The notes beneath the pieces are model-generated. The model was not told the origin of the DNA. It searched no databases and was given only the letters and a program-made list of their open reading frames with translations. DNA of 64,000 nucleotides from Psococerastis gibbosa (lineage: Eukaryota; Arthropoda; Insecta; Psocodea; Psocidae): positions 15,060,855 through 15,124,854 of the forward strand of contig OZ020491.1 in NCBI GenBank assembly GCA_963971405.1, read 5' to 3'. This document shows, piece after piece, positions 61,083-64,000 of the stretch. Both the position numbers and the translations under genes were made by a program. The number at the start of each line of letters is the position of its first letter. Position 1 is the stretch's first letter.

Positions 61083-61907
61083 GATGGGTCGAAAATGGAA
61101 AATGGGGCTGGAGGAGGAGTCTATGGGGAAACTGTAGACAAATCCATAGTCCTAAGCCTCGGCAAATATGCTACAGTCTTTCAGGCTGAGGTAGGGGCCA
61201 TTATAAAATGCCTAGAGGAGTCTATGGAAATGGAATGCAAGGGCAAAACCATTATTATCTATACAGACTCGCAGGCAGCGATTAAGGCTGTGGGGGCTAT
61301 AAAGATCACATCAAAAATGGTGTGGCACTGCACCAACCTCCTAATAAAGGTGTGTCGGGAAAACTCAGTCTCGCTGATTTGGGTCCCGGCGCACTCGAAT
61401 TTTGATGGGAATGAAAGAGCCGACGAGGTGGCTCGAAAAGGTGCAGAAACGCCATTCATTGGTGCAGAACCTAAGTACGGGATGGCTTATTGCCAGGCCC
61501 GTACTTCTGTACAAAAATGGGTGCAGAGAAAAACTGCAGAGGAATGGAAGAAAGTCCCGGAAAGCAGATTTGCTAAGAAGGTTATTCCGGGTCCTAGTAA
61601 GAAGCTCACCGATCAGCTTCTCTCTTTAAGTAGAGAGCAAGCTAGAAGGGTGGTTGGCACGCTTACGGGCCACGGCCACTTCAACAAACACATGCCTAGG
61701 GTTGGCGTGAAAAACGACAGTAGATGCAGACTGTGTGAAGTTGAAGAAGAAACAGCTGAACACATTCTCTTTGAATGTGAAGCGCTGGGACAAACTCGAT
61801 ACCAAACTCTTGGCCACCCTAGGTCTGAAGAGGAAACCATCCGATCTAATCCCATCACAAAAACACTAGAATTTATCAAAAAGACTGGTGTTATAAGATG
61901 GGCGTAG
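61083..61907 (+). pseudogene. LOA/I-group LINE ORF2, RNase H and Cys/His end
   Basis: Continues the RT part one base later. GGGVYGETVDK, FQAEVGAIIKCLEESMEME (Glu), IIIYTDSQAAIKAV (Asp), WVPAHSNFDGNERADEVA (His and last Asp), then TGHGHFNKHMPRVGV and CRLCEVEEETAEHILFECEA. The stop is TAG 61905-61907. The first RNase H Asp lies at the insertion site, where TGGTATAC is followed by an extra A. Confidence 0.85.
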
Positions 61908-61980
61908 ACGGCAAACGTGGAAGCAAAAGACCTTCTAGGTCGACGCTTATAGGAACTCAAACGAGTAGGCCCCACGAAGG

Positions 61981-62010
<30 letters not shown>

Positions 62011-62012
<2 letters not shown>

Positions 62013-62628
62013 ATAAGATGCTAGTGGGAGACCCATATTTAATCATCCTGGATTCCACTGCTTCATCATTGGTACTAGTCTTCATTAAACAAAGGGTTAG
62101 GGCTAGCCTTCTTTGAAGTATTGCTGGCTCTCACTATCATTAACAAACCTACGGAAAGTGGAATCTGAAGGATGTTTCCTGTTATTCCTATAGATGACAG
62201 TTTCCTTCGGATGCCACTTTCCATAGCAGTACCTGTGATCTTGAGTGCATCTTTAGTCGCTTCCCCGGTACCACAGGTGTCTTACCTCACAGAGCCATCT
62301 GATGTGATCCGCAAACTTTGTGATCGCTGGTGCTCATATGGCGGGAGGCTTCGGTTAAAAGGGTTTTGCCGTTGCCGAGGGGGTGGGTTCGGACTCTTGT
62401 TTTCCCTTACAACCCCAACTCGTTGAATACTATTTGTATCAAGCACCGTCGGAAGTTCTGAAGTAAAGCAATAAATGTATTATTTCAACGGGATGGGCAC
62501 TTGCAACCGGATGTTTCAATCATTGCCCAAATTTTTCTACGGGCCAAAAACAAGTTCTGCCGCACTGCCCACATGTTCAGGAAATGCTTAAGCTTGCATT
62601 TGGAATAAGAGAACAGACTGAAAGGAGT
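62011..62628. other. Intergenic DNA
   Basis: No gene recognised. A GC-richer stretch at 62330-62400 has an open frame without domain signal. Confidence 0.35.
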
Positions 62629-62836
62629 CAGGACATGTAGAGCAGTGGACCTCTGGATCTTTCACCCGAAAGGTTGTTGGTTCGAGTCCCATACTTGCTA
62701 CATTTTCTGGCCATGCTTCGGAGGGCATGTAAAGCGGTGGCCCCGGGCCTTCCTAGTTAGTGTAAAAGAGGACTTTATAGCCCTAACTCCGCTAGGCAGG
62801 CTTAGTATTAGAACAAAAAGTCATTATATATTTAAC
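62629..62836 (+). repeat. tRNA-derived SINE, copy E
   Basis: GGACATGTAGAGCAGTGGAC (A-box-like), TTTCACCCGAAAGG, GGTTCGAGTCCCA (B box), GGAGGGCATGTAAAGCGGTG, TTAGTGTAAAAGAGG, and a short TATATATTTA tail. It lies just past the 3' end of the PH-domain gene. Confidence 0.75.
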
Positions 62837-62954
62837 TAGCTGAAATTATCCCTTATAACAGTGCACTAGAGTACTAGATCTTATTTTGAAGTTTCGACTT
62901 GTCCTTGCTAGGATTGAGGTTACCGTGTAATTATTGGGACAAGTATAGGCCTAG

Positions 62955-62960
62955 TTTATT
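62955..62960 (-). terminator. Candidate poly(A) signal of the PH-domain gene
   Basis: AATAAA on the minus strand, about 90 bases after the stop at 63051. Position is right for the short form, but the hexamer is common in AT-rich DNA. Confidence 0.35.
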
Positions 62961-63050
62961 TCATACGAAAAATAAAGGTGAAGTTTTCAAAATGGACACT
63001 GTAGTGTGAAGTTATAGGTACTTCTAAAATATGCCAGGGCGAGTGTTAAA

Positions 63051-63265
63051 TCACCAGTATGTACAAATATTATTACTTTCGATTTCGTCCAATTGGCTTT
63101 GCAGCTCTGCGACCATAAGTTTCATGTAGTCATAACTTGCAAATGCAAGTGCTTTCATCCACTGTTCCATCGATTCTTGCGAATCCGCTCCAAGAATGTA
63201 ACTACGATTGCCAGCGCCGTGAAAAACTATCTTAAATGTAAACAATTCTTCATCTTCGGCCAATT
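63051..63265 (-). CDS. PHETA1: PH-domain gene exon 2
   Basis: Acceptor TTTCAG at 63266-63271. Second half of the PH fold with the conserved Trp in MEQWMKALAFASYDYM, then a short helix and stop TGA 63053-63051. If the donor at 63076 is used, the exon ends at 63077. Confidence 0.85.
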
Positions 63266-63789
63266 CTGAAACAATTCATAATTTGCACAGGGATGGTTCA
63301 AAAATTGTGATTTCGAAAGCCTGTATTTAATAATTATACAGGTTATATCCATTTTTAACAACACTTGACGTAGGTGCGTAACAACAAGAGGTATGACCCT
63401 CGACATTGCCCAGCAGGTGTTGAAATGTGTATAGAAGTGACAATTTTTATTTACAATTAATTCTTTGTTGCTACTGACAAGACCCTAAGCGATAATGGAT
63501 ATGGTACCCTACCCAACTCCCATCTACAGAACAGAATTATCAAACGCAGGCCTGAGCCTAATGTGTCTTAATCTAGGTACGTACCTATGGTGTAGCCCTC
63601 CAAAATTACCACTCCTAAAGGTTCTTTGTCCCCTTGTTTCTCAAAATAAAATAGAAGATTTCCTTTTAGCACAAACCATCGCTTTTGCAACCCTCTATTG
63701 ACTTCTCCTCTTTTTTGAAGCCATCCTTCCCGGTCAACTGGACTGTTAGACGATGCAAAAGATGCTAAATTTTTTTCGTTAATCTTCAT
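63051..63789 (-). CDS. PHETA1: Sesquipedalian-like PH-domain endosomal adaptor (two exons)
   Basis: Exons 63789-63585 and 63265-63051 join in phase (68 codons plus one base, then two bases onward) into 139 residues. MKINEKNLASFA, DREGWLQKRG, LQKRWFVLKGNLLFYFE, PLGVVILEGYTI, AEDEELFTFKIVFHG, YILGADSQESMEQWMKALA and YDYMKLMVAELQSQL match sesquipedalian (PHETA/FAM109) from its first residue. In vertebrates these PH proteins bind OCRL and guide endosome-to-Golgi recycling. The family's C-terminal F&H motif is absent here. An in-frame splice donor GTAATA at 63076 suggests a longer form using a further exon beyond the window's view or in 62.8-63.0 kb. One ortholog is assumed. Confidence 0.85.
63585..63789 (-). 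CDS. PHETA1: PH-domain gene exon 1
   Basis: ATG 63789-63787, as in vertebrate sesquipedalians which also start MKLNERSLAFYA. First half of the PH fold (GWLQKRG, RWFVLKGNLLFYFE). Donor GTACGT at 63584. Confidence 0.88.
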
Positions 63790-64000
63790 TGTTCTGTCAT
63801 TTTCATTGTTAATTTTTAATATTGAAGATTATAAATCATCTATATTTGCATCAATGTTTTTGTTTACATTGCCATTTTTATATTCCAATTTCAGTCAATC
63901 CCGCTAGGGGCGCAAGGGCGGAGGGCCCAGAAAAAAAACAAGGGCCCCAAAATCATCAAAAAGTTGTGTACGTTTTTACTTTTTACAATACTTTGTGCAA
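63790..64000. promoter_or_regulatory. 5' flank of the PH-domain gene
   Basis: AT-rich DNA upstream of the minus-strand ATG, expected to hold the 5' UTR or promoter. No element can be named. Confidence 0.3.

Larger units (their letters stand above)
59190..62010 (+). mobile_element. 5'-truncated LOA/I-group LINE with RNase H and poly(A)
   Basis: One strand holds a near-continuous ORF2: RT linker, RT, RNase H and CCHC end, then a 30-A tail at 61981-62010. Only two lesions are seen: an in-frame TAG at 59582-59584 and a one-base insertion near 61082. It abuts the RTE fragment upstream. RNase H plus poly(A) fits the I/LOA group. Confidence 0.8.

Overview
The window is eukaryotic and almost certainly from an arthropod nuclear genome. 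It is AT-rich, its genes are broken by GT-AG introns, and it is packed with non-LTR retrotransposon (LINE) remnants, tRNA-derived SINEs, MITEs and mariner remnants. Several LINE C-termini have the TGHD..KHLHR..PLC style I associate with hemipteran insects, so an insect, perhaps a hemipteran, is the best guess. This is inference; no species marker is visible.

Three host genes could be rebuilt by joining exons whose phases agree. (1) A complete SLC6-type Na+/Cl- coupled transporter lies on the minus strand (ten exons, 24072 down to 8434, 611 codons), with glycine rather than aspartate at the TM1 substrate position. (2) A calpain lies on the plus strand (seven visible exons, 34140 to 54702). It has the protease core and domain III but no EF-hand domain, and Ser replaces the catalytic Asn. 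(3) A sesquipedalian-like PH-domain adaptor lies on the minus strand (63789 to 63051). The SLC6 and calpain genes diverge from a roughly 10 kb intergenic region.

Layout. 1-6020: a decayed LINE with an unusual order: gag-like zinc knuckles, then an overlapping ORF with an unknown module plus a full virus-type superfamily-1 RNA helicase, then endonuclease and reverse transcriptase, ending in a TTGAT repeat tail. 6.1-24.1 kb: the SLC6 gene, its introns full of MITEs, a 48-bp minisatellite and an 850-bp dispersed repeat. 24.1-34.1 kb: intergenic DNA with hairpin elements, SINEs and MITEs. 34.1-40.3 kb: calpain exons 1-6 with LINE fragments and SINEs. 40.35-53.74 kb: a giant, nearly identical palindrome inside the last calpain intron, whose arms carry a ~277-bp tandem repeat and whose centre holds reshuffled mariner and LINE pieces. 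54.5-57.9 kb: last calpain exon and gene-poor DNA. 57.9-62.0 kb: an RTE-like RT fragment, then a well preserved RNase-H LINE with a 30-A tail. 62.0-64.0 kb: a SINE and the PH-domain gene.

The most notable items are the helicase-carrying LINE, the intronic palindrome with template-switch-like junctions, two hairpin elements flanked by 12-bp direct repeats, and the calpain lacking its catalytic Asn. Exon joins, repeat pairings and motifs were read by eye; no alignment or database search was run.
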